From Locusta migratoria (lineage: Eukaryota > Arthropoda > Insecta > Orthoptera > Acrididae), in NCBI GenBank assembly GCA_026315105.1, contig CM048744.1, forward strand, positions 358,237,168 through 358,301,167: a stretch of DNA of 64,000 nucleotides, in the 5' to 3' direction. Below, one piece after another: positions 12,255 to 22,505 of this stretch. Positions within the stretch are counted from its first letter, which is position 1, and every line of letters starts with the position of its first letter. Under the pieces are notes generated by a model, which worked only from the letters and a program-made list of their open reading frames with translations, was not told the origin of the DNA and did not search any database. The position numbers and the translations under genes are program-made.

Positions 12255-12442
12255 CATAAGTTTGTGAATCTAAGTGACTTAACTGCTTTTGTTATCAGTC
12301 TCTAGGCTTACAAACTACTTCAATTAACGAGAAGTACATCATCAGACACTCATGTCCGATGGAGAACTTGAACCTCCGACGGGTGAGCAACCGCGTGCTC
12401 CGCAGCAAGGTACATTAGCTAGCGCTAGGTCACTCCACCGTG
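12255..12442 (-). mobile_element. Degenerate SINE family B
   Basis: The complement carries the SINE B head (CACGGTGGAGTGACC, then the GTTGCTCACC block and a B-box-like AGGTTCAAG). The 3' body follows, with AAGTAGTTTGTAAGCC. It is strongly diverged and no target duplication is visible. Confidence 0.65.
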
Positions 12443-13534
12443 GCTTTTGTACCATGTATATGGGGAATGTTTGCATCTATCGTGATACAGAAGTTATTAA
12501 AGATTTCATTGCAAGGTCGTTAAGAAAAGAAGTACAGCATGATGAATATCCACTAATTCGAAAATATGAGTAAACGGAAAAACAAACCTTCGCCCTGCCA
12601 AAAAAGATCCCATATATAACAAACATAAAAATTAAGTAAATAGAACATACAAGTATATTGTCACTCTCCTTCAATAGATATTCAATAAATTAACAGTTTG
12701 AGTCCATTATTTAGTTCTGCCAGACTACCAGTCTACTAAATGCAATGTCACAGCTTTTAAGCTCGAAATTTTCACCTAGCAGATTTGAATGTACTGTTTT
12801 CTTCACTGCCATCACATGTTCTTGGAAGGCAAGAAACACATTTCAGCTATTGACACCTATCTGGCATACAGAAAACGAGAAACATCAAAACGTTGTTAGA
12901 TCTATCAAAACTTGTCCCTAGGTGGAAAGCTGCGTGGACTTTTAATTTGCTCTGTTCCAGACAGTTAACGAGTTTGTTTCCTGAAACTGATGCTACAAGT
13001 CTCATTAGTCACGTTAATCAGTCTTCAAGATTGTGGCCTTGTTTATTTGTAGAAGGAAACGAACAAATTCTTTGATATGTACATGTCTAACAAATTCTTC
13101 CCTCGGAAATCTAATTGCTAACCTGTTTTCTGAAAAGTGCAGCCAAAAACGGTATCCTTAAAGATTTTTACGGCTGTTTTGCAGACTAATGTCTTAGTAA
13201 GAAACATGCGAATGGGTACGTGGAGGTGCAATCAAAGGCATCGATGCATTAGCAACGTTTATAAAGGCTAAGACCAAAACTTATTCAAAATTTGTACTGA
13301 TGAGAGAAAAAGAACCTCGAGAAGAGGCAGAATACTAAAACAACTAATTTTAAATGTCTGTGAGGAAAAAAAAATAATAAAAAATAAATAAAAAAAAATT
13401 AAAAAAAAAACTTTATGTGAGACAGACGAGGCTACAATAAAATAATAAAATCTGGAGGTTAATGTCAACCCAAAATCTTTTCTGGCCTACGCACAAAAAT
13501 TATAATTAAGAAATTGTCAAAGGCGTTGACATCC
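12443..13534. other. Unassigned region
   Basis: AT-rich with A-rich tracts near 13370-13410. No gene is seen. Confidence 0.4.
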
Positions 13535-13961
13535 TTATGGGATCCTTATCAGGTGGGTTTGATAGAGGACATCGAAAGAGTCTAAAGAAGGGCAGCTCGT
13601 TTTGTATTGTCACGATACAGGGGAGACAGCGTTACTAAAATAATACAGGATCTGGGATGGGAATCATTTCAACAACGGCGCTTATCGCTGCGGCGTGGGC
13701 TACTTACGAAACTCCAATCGCCAACATTCTCCTCCAAATGCGAAAATATATTTTTGACTCCCACTTACTTAGGTAGAAATGATCATCAGAATAAAATACG
13801 AGAAATCAGAGCTCGAACGAAGAGATTGGGGCGTTCTTTCTTCCCGTGCGCTATTCGACAATGGAATGGGAGATAAATAGTATAAAGGTGGTTCGATTAA
13901 ACCTCTGCCAGGCACTTAAATGTGATTTGCTGATTATCCTATGTAGATGTAGATGTAGATA
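13535..13961 (+). mobile_element. CR1-like LINE, 3' fragment (copy 1)
   Basis: The frame at 13607-13876 reads a conserved LINE ORF2 C-terminus (LGWESFQQRRLSLRRGLLTK, then TPTYLGRNDHQNKIREIRA, then FFPCAIRQWNGR). The copy ends in a short TGTAGA tandem tail at about 13942-13960, as in non-LTR elements that finish in simple repeats. The same C-terminus lies on the minus strand at 51778-52548. The catalytic reverse-transcriptase part is absent (5' truncation). Confidence 0.82.
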
Positions 13962-14166
13962 TGTCTTAGATACTCAAAAATTTTGTAATACACTGGATGT
14001 TATAAATAAACTTAATGGAAGTAAAGATAACGCGAAGTCGGCTAAACGTCTCGAAACACTACAAATGTCGCAACCCCAACTGAAAATACCACAATTTCTG
14101 CTGAAGATTGCTATATTTATATTCAGCCAGACGGGTGGGAGAAAAGCGTGCGACTGACGAAAATGT

Positions 14167-14560
14167 TCAAGAATGTTTAAATGTTTGTTAACCTTATGGG
14201 ACTTAACTGCGGGGTCATCAGTCCCTAAACTTACAAACTGTTGTTGTTGTGGTCTTCAGCCCGCAGAATGGTTTGATGCAGCTCTCCACGCTACCCTGTC
14301 CTGTGTAATCCTCTTCATCTGAGAATATGTACGGCAACCTACATACTTTTGAATCTGCTAAATGTATTCGTCCCTCGGTCTCCCTCTACGATTTTTACCC
14401 ATACACTTCCTTCTAATGCTAAATTGACAATTCCTTGAAGTAACTTATTCTAAAGACAGCACAAACATCCATGCCTGAGGGAGGATTCGAACTCACGACG
14501 GGGAACGGTCTCGCGCATCGTAGCGTAGCGCCTCAATCCGCTCGGCTACTCCGTCACGGC
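14167..14560 (-). mobile_element. SINE family A2, interrupted
   Basis: The minus-strand SINE has the A2 head (CGTCGTGAGTTCGAATCC, with a variant stem GCGCTACGCTACGATGCG) and the shared 3' body. An 11-bp repeat, GACGAAAATGT, flanks it at 14156-14166 and 14561-14571. An RTE-like 3' fragment (14240-14447) sits inside its body. Confidence 0.88.
14240..14447 (-). mobile_element. RTE-like LINE 3' fragment inside a SINE
   Basis: It starts with TTGTTGTTGTGGTCTTCAG, the complement of the RTE-like tail, followed by the complement of the ORF2 terminal region. It is 5'-truncated at about 14447, where the SINE body resumes. Confidence 0.8.
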
Positions 14561-14571
14561 GACGAAAATGT

Positions 14572-15660
14572 CAAAAAGGTGTATTTATTATTATTATTAT
14601 TATTATTATTTAGGGAAGCATTCCTACAGAGGTTTCAAGAGTGAGGAAAAGCAAAGAATAATTAACCTTCGTTAAAAATGCTCACGCTAACGAAACTAAA
14701 TTTTTCTCACTTTGATATTAAAATTAGAATTTTTGAAATGGGATAGCATTTCAGTTAGACACCATCATACTGCATTCTAAAACCACAGAAATGTTTTCCT
14801 GCTCATCCATATTAACGTGAATTAATCCATAAATAAAAAATATACGTTGTAACTGCCGCATGCTACTGTTGCATTTAGAACTTGTACATTCTCTATGTGC
14901 CGATAGTGCAAACTGCGGCCATTTACCTTTCTCCACTGTCAGTATCTGGAGGAGATAGATGTAACAGAAAAACAAAGACGAAGATTAGTACAAGCGCAGC
15001 GTGAATCTAAAAGAAGTCCGCGGATCTATCACAAGGTCACGGCTGATGTTTCTCGGGTCATCTGTGGTTCCGTTTCAAAAGACACAACAGTAAAAGAGCC
15101 TTATCTCTTATGCGCAGCCAACCAAAGGAGAATATGTAACAAGGCCAAGACCCGAAATTTACAGACAGCACGTGTGAAAGTTTTTAAGATACAACTCAAG
15201 GTTATCCACGCAACTGTCTGCGGTGTCCGAAAGTATACATTGCCTGTATTGTCTTTGAGAGTGATGACCCACCGTGCGCCAGAATTAGCATGAATTCATA
15301 CTCAATTGCAAAAGAAGCATAGAAGGAAGGAAAGAAGGAAGGGATTAGGGTCTATCGTCCCGTCGACAACATGGTTATTAAAGACTTCAATGACCGAATT
15401 TTTCGCTTACAAAAAGTTTGTTCTTAAGATAAACTTTCGACTGCAACGTTATGTTGCTTGAAATTCCTTCAGTCTTTACCTACAGGTTATATCACGCACC
15501 GAGTCATAAAGAAAATGAGAATAACCCAGAAGGGAAGTAGGAAAGTAAATACAACTTCAGTAGAAAGGGTGTGTGGTGCTAGTTTATTGATTACAAAATC
15601 GAGTCAACTTATAAAGAACTTTTTTATTCGTAAACGAAGGCTTCCGTGACCGTTGTCAGT
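14572..15660. other. Mostly unassigned; ATT microsatellite and SINE D scrap
   Basis: An (ATT)n run lies at 14584-14611. At about 15322-15380 the sequence GGATTAGGGTCTATCGTCCC with GTCGACAACATGG is a short minus-strand remnant of the SINE D 3' end. Nothing else is recognised. Confidence 0.45.
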
Positions 15661-15663
15661 GTC

Positions 15664-15772
15664 AATAAAATTCTTCGGGGTTTTGGCCGCATCGGCAATA
15701 TAGAAAATTCCGGCGTTTCGGCCACTTGCAACTGTGGCCGAAACGTTGGAATTTTATTGACAACTTCGTTTT
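15664..15772. repeat. Short foldback repeat with a GGCCGAAACG motif
   Basis: The arms GTCAATAAAATTC (left) and GAATTTTATTGAC (right) surround an inner inverted pair, CGTTTCGGCCAC and GTGGCCGAAACG. No coding is present. Confidence 0.65.
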
Positions 15773-16059
15773 TCCTTTATGGAGGACTACAGTCAATTTT
15801 TTAAAATGAAATATTTTCCATTTGAGGGTTAGAGATATTTATTTTAATGCATTACGATCGTTATTTCAGTGATCAGCCACTCTCAGCGCCACATAAAAAA
15901 TTAAAATTATAACGTACCAGTGCCCCATGTCATCATAAAGGTATCCTATGTTTGGTTTACACTGAGACACAAAGAAACTGGTATATACTTACGTATGCAA
16001 ACAAAGGGATATGTAAACACTGCGATCGGCAATGCCTATATAAGGCAAAACGTAGATAA

Positions 16060-16072
16060 ACTACGACCTACA
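16060..16072 (+). repeat. Left 13-bp target-site duplication of the Jockey element
   Basis: ACTACGACCTACA here is identical to 21676-21688. The two copies border the Jockey-type element exactly and set its limits at 16073-21675. Confidence 0.85.
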
Positions 16073-16686
16073 TTGTGTGCGGACGTAGGTCAGCCAGCGC
16101 TCCGCTCCTTGTCTGTTCGGCGCGGCGTTTTTCTTTGTGCGCTGCACACTCTGGTGTGTTTGTTCACGTGTGCTTGGTCTCGTCTTGGCGCTCTCGCTTG
16201 CGTGCGTGCTTGGTCGTTCACGGGCGGATATCGTCGTAGTCGTGGTCTGGATCTGGCGGTCGTGGCGGTGGGCGCTTATTCCAAAAAGAGCAAAATTGTC
16301 GTTCGCGAAGAAAGCAGTTGTCGTTGTCCAGCGCCTCACTGCTGCACCACTGGTTCCCGAACATCGACACGTGCTAGGGTAGATGGCATAGCTCTCGAAG
16401 CGTCGCCGGCAACGAGAGAAACTACGGACATCGCTCCGCCGCGGCGGCCGCGGCGCACAAAGAAGATAGCGGAAGAACAACTTTGTCCGAGAATTTTGTG
16501 CCATAGGTGCTAGGGACACTGCGGTCCAGGGACCCGTTGCGCTCCACGGCTGACAGAAACTAGCCGTGCAGCGGTTAGCGGTATCCCGCGCCCGCCAGGC
16601 GTAGGGTGAACGAGACTGGCACAAAATTGTCGGACTATAGGGTCTGATATCTTGAATAGGAACTAACTTCGTGGGGTCGCCCCAAC
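16073..16686 (+). promoter_or_regulatory. Jockey 5' UTR / presumed internal promoter
   Basis: This is GC-rich sequence upstream of ORF1. Jockey-type elements use an internal, TATA-less Pol II promoter in the 5' UTR. I infer the same here from position, and no specific core motif is firmly placed. A long antisense frame across it is probably a by-product of GC content. Confidence 0.5.
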
Positions 16687-18798
16687 ATGGGGCACCCACA
16701 ACAGCAGCAGACGACCGACAGCTCACGTATCGCGAGTATGTCTGACCTAACACAGACATCAAACATGAACTTCCCCTCACAATCATCATCATTGCCACAT
16801 CAGGCAACATTAACATCAGAATTAACATCTTCCATTAACATCTCCAGTGCACAACCAGCATCCCCATCAACTTCTGACTCAAGCTACGAACCTCCTGACT
16901 TCACGATAGACACTAGCAGCTCGGACTCCTCATCTGCCGAGGACAAACCAGACTCTCCAAGGCAGGAAAGGCGTCTCAGGAACGGGAAATTAGTCCCAAA
17001 CAATCCTGGGCAGCCCTTACAAATTGCAGGTTGCTCGCATATGCAACAAAAAACAGGTCAAAGCGTCCCAGAAAGCTCTACCAGTGAGTCAAGGGCTCTT
17101 AACGACAAACAGAATAGAGTACCTGTCACACAGAATGACAAAGAAAATAGCGCAGCCGCAACAACCACAAACAAAATCAGTAGAAACACGAAACCCACAC
17201 CAGAATCTAACGCAAAAAGCACTGCACCAAGTGCAAAGAACATCGTAGAAAACACACAAAACGGAGGATCAGGCCCAAATCAGGCCACGAAAACAAAGGA
17301 AAGCGGAAACAGGCGAATCCCGCCTATTACCGTTTACGAAACGAAGGGCTATACTACGCTCATCGGACAAATACAGGGCAAGCTAAAAGGTGCATTAAGC
17401 ACAGCCTATAAAGGCGACAGCATTACGTACCAAGCTACCTGTCCTGAGGATTTTCAATACCTAAAGGAGGAATTTCGTAGAAGAAACCTCGAATTTTTTA
17501 CCTACAATGACGACCCCAAATGCACACTAAAGGTGGTCATCAAAAGACTGACACCATACTGGACCCCAGAGGACGTGAAAGGCGCTCTCATTGATATGGG
17601 CTTCCCTGTCCAAGACGTCTACCAGATGACAAGAGCACAAACTCGAACGGACAACACAGGCCAAATAGCAGCCGCACCACGAAAGAAGACGAGCAACTTT
17701 CTCGTGAACGTGGTAAATAACGAGAAAGGCAGGAAAATATTTAAAGTAGAGAGGCTGCTCCACATGAAAGTTGCGGTAGCCCTGTACAGAAAACCAAATG
17801 GTCCTACACAATGTTACATATGCCAAAGGTTCAGACATGGAGCAAGCCAATGTCACCTAGCACCCAGGTGTGTAAAATGCGCAGGCCCACACCTATCTGC
17901 CGCATGTACATTGAAAGATAACGAGCAAGCAACCTGCGCAAACTGCAGAGGCGCTCACCCTGCATCTTTTAGGGGCTGCCCAGCCAGGATGAAGATCGTC
18001 CAGGCCTGGCAGGAAAAGAGAGCCCCCCCTCCTCAACAGCAGCCACATCTGTCAGCCGATCAGGCAACCCCATCTCCATCCTTAGATGAGACAAATTTCC
18101 CACCACCACTTAACAAAATACCTATGAGAGAGGAAACAATCAACTCTCACCCAACCCAATCAGTGGCGGAGACACATACCGCCCCAACAAGTAATAAACA
18201 AGGGGAAGCACAAGAGACTAGAACCCTAGCCCAAATTGTCCAATACGGACGAAACCCTCAAAAACCAGCCACCAAACCAACCCCAAAAAATCAGAGTAAT
18301 ACTGACAATCCACTACAGCCTCCAAAACCAAAAACTGTGACACATCCACAAAAAAGCAAACACCAAGTCCCACTTCAGCAAACAGGAGAACACAAAACTG
18401 CCAATGCGGCTACCCCAGCAATGCAACCGGAAACCACCGGTTCCAATGCCACTAATACCCCTCCTGCTAATGCCAATATTAACCAGGAACCCGCAAATAT
18501 CCCTGCAGAACAGCAGACACAAACACCAGATATCTCTGCAGAAGAGCAGGCACCACTGCCTCCAACTAACATCGTCAGTGAGGAACTCACTGCAAACACC
18601 ATTCAAGAACATCAGCAGGAAACTGAACAACCACTCCAGTTCCTCACCCACATCTGGAACGCCATCAAAAAACTATTCACTTCTCCACTGATATCAAAAC
18701 TTAAGGAAGCATTCACACAAATAATGAATGCCCCAGATCTCCTGTCAAAATTCACAATCTTTGCCACCAACATCCTCCCCCTGTTCTCCAGTGGATAA
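16687..18798 (+). CDS. Jockey ORF1: Gag-like zinc-knuckle protein
   Basis: The 703-residue ORF1 protein is expected to bind element RNA and help form the ribonucleoprotein for target-primed reverse transcription. Residues 1-210 are low-complexity, rich in Ser, Thr, Gln and Asn. A more ordered central part spans about 210-370. Three zinc knuckles follow: C376-x2-C379-x4-H384-x4-C389, C395-x2-C398-x3-H402-x4-C407, and C417-x2-C420-x3-H424-x6-C431. This triple pattern is typical of I and Jockey superfamily ORF1 proteins. The C-terminal 270 residues are Pro, Thr and Gln rich, ending in a hydrophobic stretch. The ATG at 16687 follows AAC, a reasonable context, and is the first ATG of this long frame. 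The end overlaps ORF2 by 71 nt in another frame. Codon use is A and C rich, like ORF2. Confidence 0.9.
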   Translation: MGHPQQQQTTDSSRIASMSDLTQTSNMNFPSQSSSLPHQATLTSELTSSINISSAQPASPSTSDSSYEPPDFTIDTSSSDSSSAEDKPDSPRQERRLRNGKLVPNNPGQPLQIAGCSHMQQKTGQSVPESSTSESRALNDKQNRVPVTQNDKENSAAATTTNKISRNTKPTPESNAKSTAPSAKNIVENTQNGGSGPNQATKTKESGNRRIPPITVYETKGYTTLIGQIQGKLKGALSTAYKGDSITYQATCPEDFQYLKEEFRRRNLEFFTYNDDPKCTLKVVIKRLTPYWTPEDVKGALIDMGFPVQDVYQMTRAQTRTDNTGQIAAAPRKKTSNFLVNVVNNEKGRKIFKVERLLHMKVAVALYRKPNGPTQCYICQRFRHGASQCHLAPRCVKCAGPHLSAACTLKDNEQATCANCRGAHPASFRGCPARMKIVQAWQEKRAPPPQQQPHLSADQATPSPSLDETNFPPPLNKIPMREETINSHPTQSVAETHTAPTSNKQGEAQETRTLAQIVQYGRNPQKPATKPTPKNQSNTDNPLQPPKPKTVTHPQKSKHQVPLQQTGEHKTANAATPAMQPETTGSNATNTPPANANINQEPANIPAEQQTQTPDISAEEQAPLPPTNIVSEELTANTIQEHQQETEQPLQFLTHIWNAIKKLFTSPLISKLKEAFTQIMNAPDLLSKFTIFATNILPLFSSG

Positions 18799-21487
18799 TG
18801 CAAACAAGCACATATCTATTGCCATCTGGAATGCCGACGGCATACTCCACGACAGGTTCGAACTGGAATTATTTCTAGACGATCATGGTGTCGATGTGGC
18901 TCTCTTAAATGAGACACATCTCACACCAGACGACAATTTCAGAGTCAGAAATTACGTACTCATACGTAATGACCGCCCAAACCGTCCTGGAGGAGGCACA
19001 GGCATCCTAATAAAGCGCCGAATCTGCCACAGACAGGTCCAAATGCCCCGCCTAATTAACATAGAAACAACGGCAATAGAGCTAATTATAGATAACCAGC
19101 CTACACTGCTGATAGCTGCCTACCATCCTCCAAATACGCGGCTCCATCACAGTGACCTGGACGATCTTCTGAGCATAAATCACAGAACAATCATAGGAGG
19201 GGACCTGAATGCCAAGCACAGGGCATGGGGTTGTCGGGCTAGAAACACCAGTGGTAACCAGCTATTGAGGTATCTGGACAACCACCCGGATGTTAGGGTC
19301 ATCTCAACGGATGAGCCAACTCACTTCCCCTATGATTCCCGCTGCCTCCCAGATAAGCTCGACATGTTTCTAGCAAAAAACATCCACTTAACAACAACTA
19401 CTCAAATAATTAACTCATTAAATTCAGACCATAGTCCAGTAATACTGAGATTTGAGGATGACACAGAAGCACCAACAAACAGAACGACAACTAACTATCA
19501 TACAAACTGGCCTAGGTACCAAGATCTCATAAGCCAACATATACCTGACATAACTCCTGAAATGCAAACCCATGAAGAAATAGATCAGGCAGTTGAGGCA
19601 CTCACAAATATAATCACCACCTGCGGGAAGGCTGCCACCATAAAAATTACCCATGATTATGGGAGAGCAGACCTACCTAGAGATCTAGCCCAACTGATCA
19701 CTGATAAGAACAGAACTCGGAAAAGGTGGCAGACCTTTCGAGATCCAAGGGACAGGAGGGACATGTATAGAATGGCCAGGGAAATAAAGACCAGGCTCAG
19801 GCTTCTCAGATGTGCTAGATGGGAACAAAGCTTAACAGCAGCAGAGGAAAACCCGGAGAAATTCTGGGGTATCATAAAAAGCCGACGACAACCCCACCAA
19901 GCCAACAGACCACTACATGGTCAAAATGGGCTGGTGTACACACCAGAGGACAAGGCAGCCGCCATGGCAGACACTCTTGAGCTCCAATTCCAAGAAAACA
20001 TCATAGAGGAGGATGAGGAGGAAGCCGACATCCTAGAGCAGAGAGTTGAACGCCATCTAGACAGAAAACTCGAAGCAAGGGTCGTGACAAACTTCGTGCC
20101 CACCAACGAGCGTGTAGCTGCTGCTATCATCAGACGAATCGGCAACGCTAAAGCTCCTGGACCCGACCATATAAAACCTGCTTTCTTAAAACATCTTCCT
20201 GAACCTGCCATCTCACACCTTACAGCAATCCTAAACAACTGCCTCAGCATCCAGTACTTCCCTTCAGCCTGGAAGGCTGCAAAAATTATTTCTATCCCAA
20301 AACCCAATAAAGACCATCTCTTCCCACAAAACTACAGACCAATATCCCTTCTAAATCATCTATCCAAAATACTAGAAATCCTTATACAAAATTCACTCAT
20401 CCAATTCCTATCAACAAACAACATCCTCACACCCGAACAGTTCGGTTTTCGTGCTGGGCATAGCACTACACAACAAGCCATTCGTCTGGTGGAGCACATC
20501 TGCACCGAAAAGACCCGAGGAAACAGTACAGCGGCCATCTTCTTGGACATAGAAAAGGCGTTTGATCGTGTCTGGCATGACGGTCTGCTCTACAAGCTGT
20601 CCAAAATGAACTGCCCACTACATATCCTTCAAATGATAAAATCATTTCTAACTGATAGAACCTTCTACTCAGCAGTTGACAAAGCTGCTAGCAACACCAA
20701 AACCATTGAAGCTGGTGTCCCGCAGGGATCTGTGCTTGGCCCCCTCCTATACCTCATATACACCAACGACATACCCAAAGAGCCGGGTGGAAACATAGCC
20801 TTATACGCAGACGACACTGCGCTATATCACAGCGGTAGAAACCAAAACTACCTAGCATATAGACTGCAACGACACCTCAACAAAGTTTCCACTTGGTGCA
20901 ATCTCTGGAAAATAAAAATAAATGCGGCAAAATGCCAAGCTATAGTTTTTACAACAAAAACCAAAAAACCAGTCATAAACATCAGCCTCAATGATCAAGA
21001 GATCCAATGGCAAAACTGCATCACATACCTCGGCCTAAAAATAGATAAAAATTTGACATTCAGACATCACATCAGGGAGGCGAGAAACAAAGGTTCCGCC
21101 CGGCTCTATCAGTTATATCCCCTATTAAAAGGACGGGGATTAACAACAGAAACCAAACTCAGGATCTGGAAAACAGTCATTCTGCCAGCCATTCTGTATG
21201 GCTCGGAAATTTACAGCATCGCAGCAGATACAAACCTGCAGCAATTGGAGGTGATACAAAACAAGACATTCAGAATTATCCTGAACGCCACATGGTACCA
21301 AAGCAATGAGGAGATTCGAGCCACGCTAGGAGAACCATCCTTCTATCATAAAATCAAGCAAAAATCGATTGATTTCTACAATGCATCAGCCTTATCACAA
21401 TTCCCGCTCATCAACACCCTGGGAAGTCAAGCGCTCCCAGACCAAAGAGTCCCCTACAACACCATTAACCGCACTTTCAGAAACTAA
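18728..21487 (+). CDS. Jockey ORF2: AP endonuclease plus reverse transcriptase
   Basis: The 919-residue ORF2 nicks target DNA and copies the element RNA. The apurinic-type endonuclease spans about residues 30-245, with W34-N35, E62 in NETHL, Y132 in AYHPPN, D159 and N161 in GGDLNAKH, D212 in KLDMF, and D234-H235 in SDHSPV. Reverse transcriptase follows at about 475-760: APGPDHI, NYRPISLLNHLSKILE, FLDIEKAFDRVW (D607), GVPQGSVLGPLL (from G663) and YADD at 693-696. The C-terminal region lacks an RNase H domain, as in the Jockey clade. The chosen ATG at 18728 lies within the ORF1 end. No later ATG precedes the endonuclease core, so translation probably needs reinitiation or leaky scanning. No stop or frameshift was found. 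Confidence 0.93.
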   Translation: MPQISCQNSQSLPPTSSPCSPVDNANKHISIAIWNADGILHDRFELELFLDDHGVDVALLNETHLTPDDNFRVRNYVLIRNDRPNRPGGGTGILIKRRICHRQVQMPRLINIETTAIELIIDNQPTLLIAAYHPPNTRLHHSDLDDLLSINHRTIIGGDLNAKHRAWGCRARNTSGNQLLRYLDNHPDVRVISTDEPTHFPYDSRCLPDKLDMFLAKNIHLTTTTQIINSLNSDHSPVILRFEDDTEAPTNRTTTNYHTNWPRYQDLISQHIPDITPEMQTHEEIDQAVEALTNIITTCGKAATIKITHDYGRADLPRDLAQLITDKNRTRKRWQTFRDPRDRRDMYRMAREIKTRLRLLRCARWEQSLTAAEENPEKFWGIIKSRRQPHQANRPLHGQNGLVYTPEDKAAAMADTLELQFQENIIEEDEEEADILEQRVERHLDRKLEARVVTNFVPTNERVAAAIIRRIGNAKAPGPDHIKPAFLKHLPEPAISHLTAILNNCLSIQYFPSAWKAAKIISIPKPNKDHLFPQNYRPISLLNHLSKILEILIQNSLIQFLSTNNILTPEQFGFRAGHSTTQQAIRLVEHICTEKTRGNSTAAIFLDIEKAFDRVWHDGLLYKLSKMNCPLHILQMIKSFLTDRTFYSAVDKAASNTKTIEAGVPQGSVLGPLLYLIYTNDIPKEPGGNIALYADDTALYHSGRNQNYLAYRLQRHLNKVSTWCNLWKIKINAAKCQAIVFTTKTKKPVINISLNDQEIQWQNCITYLGLKIDKNLTFRHHIREARNKGSARLYQLYPLLKGRGLTTETKLRIWKTVILPAILYGSEIYSIAADTNLQQLEVIQNKTFRIILNATWYQSNEEIRATLGEPSFYHKIKQKSIDFYNASALSQFPLINTLGSQALPDQRVPYNTINRTFRN

Positions 21488-21675
21488 AATCCTTCATAAA
21501 ACTTTATACATAGCAATCTCCCTTACCCACAATCATTGTAAAACGAAGGGCATTGCCCCGCATATCACCATAAAACCCTGATTCCGAACACTTAGGATGA
21601 TTTCGTAAGTCAGAATGGCTACAAGGCCATTGGCACTTCAAAACATATATGGGTGTAAACCCAGCGATGTCAAGT

Positions 21676-21688
21676 ACTACGACCTACA
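21676..21688 (+). repeat. Right 13-bp target-site duplication of the Jockey element
   Basis: ACTACGACCTACA, identical to 16060-16072. It overlaps the C-terminal codons of the adjacent mariner relic, so the target was already transposon DNA. Confidence 0.85.
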
Positions 21689-21689
21689 G

Positions 21690-22034
21690 TTATCTTCTGT
21701 CCTTCGAAATAGCCAGCTGCCATAACTAAGCACCGCTTAGCTCTGCGTACAGGTCTGGAAACTCTGCATGAAGCTTCCCTTCGGATGGTCTTCAAAAGAG
21801 TCGTCACGTTTCGTGGGATGTCAGGAATATCGCCAAATCTCTTTTCTTTCAAAGCTAGTTTGAGTCTAGGAAATAGGGAGAAATTTGGAGGATTGAGATC
21901 CGGCATGCATAAAAACGCTTGCCAACACACAGCCAATATCATGAAACATTTCCTGGCAAAAAAGGGGGTGGTGCAACTTTAACATCCACCATACTCGCGG
22001 GATCTCAATCCTCCAGAACTCTTCCTATTCCTTC
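21690..22034. pseudogene. Mariner-type transposase relic with internal inversion
   Basis: On the plus strand, 21908-22034 reads KNACQHTANIMKHFLAKKG, then HPPYSRDLNPPELFLF. On the minus strand, 21905-21690 reads LNPPNFSLFPRLKLALKEKR, then GDIPDIPRNVTTLLK, and ends YFEGQKITVGR. Together these are the C-terminal half of a mariner transposase, with the last third flipped about the LNPP codons. The pair GATCTCAATCCTCCA (22002) and TGGAGGATTGAGATC (21887) marks the inverted overlap. It is nonfunctional. Confidence 0.78.
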
Positions 22035-22145
22035 TAGCATACAAACACCCCTAAGTACATCGGTGTAACATTAGACAGGTAACTAACGTACAAACATCAC
22101 TGCCTCAACATCAGGCACGAAGTACGCTCAAGGAACGCTCTGCTT

Positions 22146-22351
22146 GCCGGCCGCGGTGGCCGAGGGGACTGAGGCGCTCCAGTCACGGTCTGCACGGCCA
22201 CTACGGTCGGGGGTTCGAATCCCCCCCTCGGGCAAGGATATTTGTGCCGTCCTTAGTCTTAGTTAGTTCATAAGTAGTTTGTAAGTTTAGGGACTGATGA
22301 CCCCGTAGTTAAGTCCCATAAGCTTAACAAACATTTGAACATTTGATTTTT
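22146..22351 (+). mobile_element. SINE family A
   Basis: Complete copy with the tRNA-like head and full 3' body. The 13-bp repeat GAACGCTCTGCTT flanks it at 22133-22145 and 22352-22364. It interrupts the coding sequence of the Jockey-type relic. Confidence 0.94.
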
Positions 22352-22505
22352 GAACGCTCTGCTTAGAAAGCTAGCGGGGAGCGCCTGGGGAGCGAACCCT
22401 GACATACTACGCACCACAGCACAGGCTTTGTGCTTCTCAACAGGAGAGTGTGCCTATCCAGTGTGGAATACATCGCGCATGCCAAAACCGTCGATATCGC
22501 CCTGA

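Larger units (their letters stand above)
16073..21675 (+). mobile_element. Full-length Jockey-type LINE
   Basis: The 5.6-kb element comprises a GC-rich 5' UTR (16073-16686), ORF1 (16687-18798), ORF2 (18728-21487) and a 188-bp 3' UTR. A perfect 13-bp duplication flanks it. Both ORFs are free of stops and frameshifts, and all the endonuclease and reverse-transcriptase landmarks I looked for are present. The 3' end has no poly(A) or simple-repeat tail before the duplication, which is odd for Jockey. It lies at the C-terminal coding end of an older mariner relic (21690-22034), so it is the younger of the two. Copy number and expression cannot be judged from one window. Confidence 0.9.

Noticed and set aside
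15915..16060. Possible Tc1-like terminal region left of the Jockey element
   Set aside because: The sequence around ATGTTTGGTTTACACTGAG and GCCTATATAAGG looks like a familiar insect transposon end, but I could not find a partner terminus or coding to support it.
16061..16828. 255-residue antisense frame over the Jockey 5' UTR
   Set aside because: It is antisense to the GC-rich leader and ORF1 start, has no domain and shows Ser/Arg-rich composition expected from the complement.
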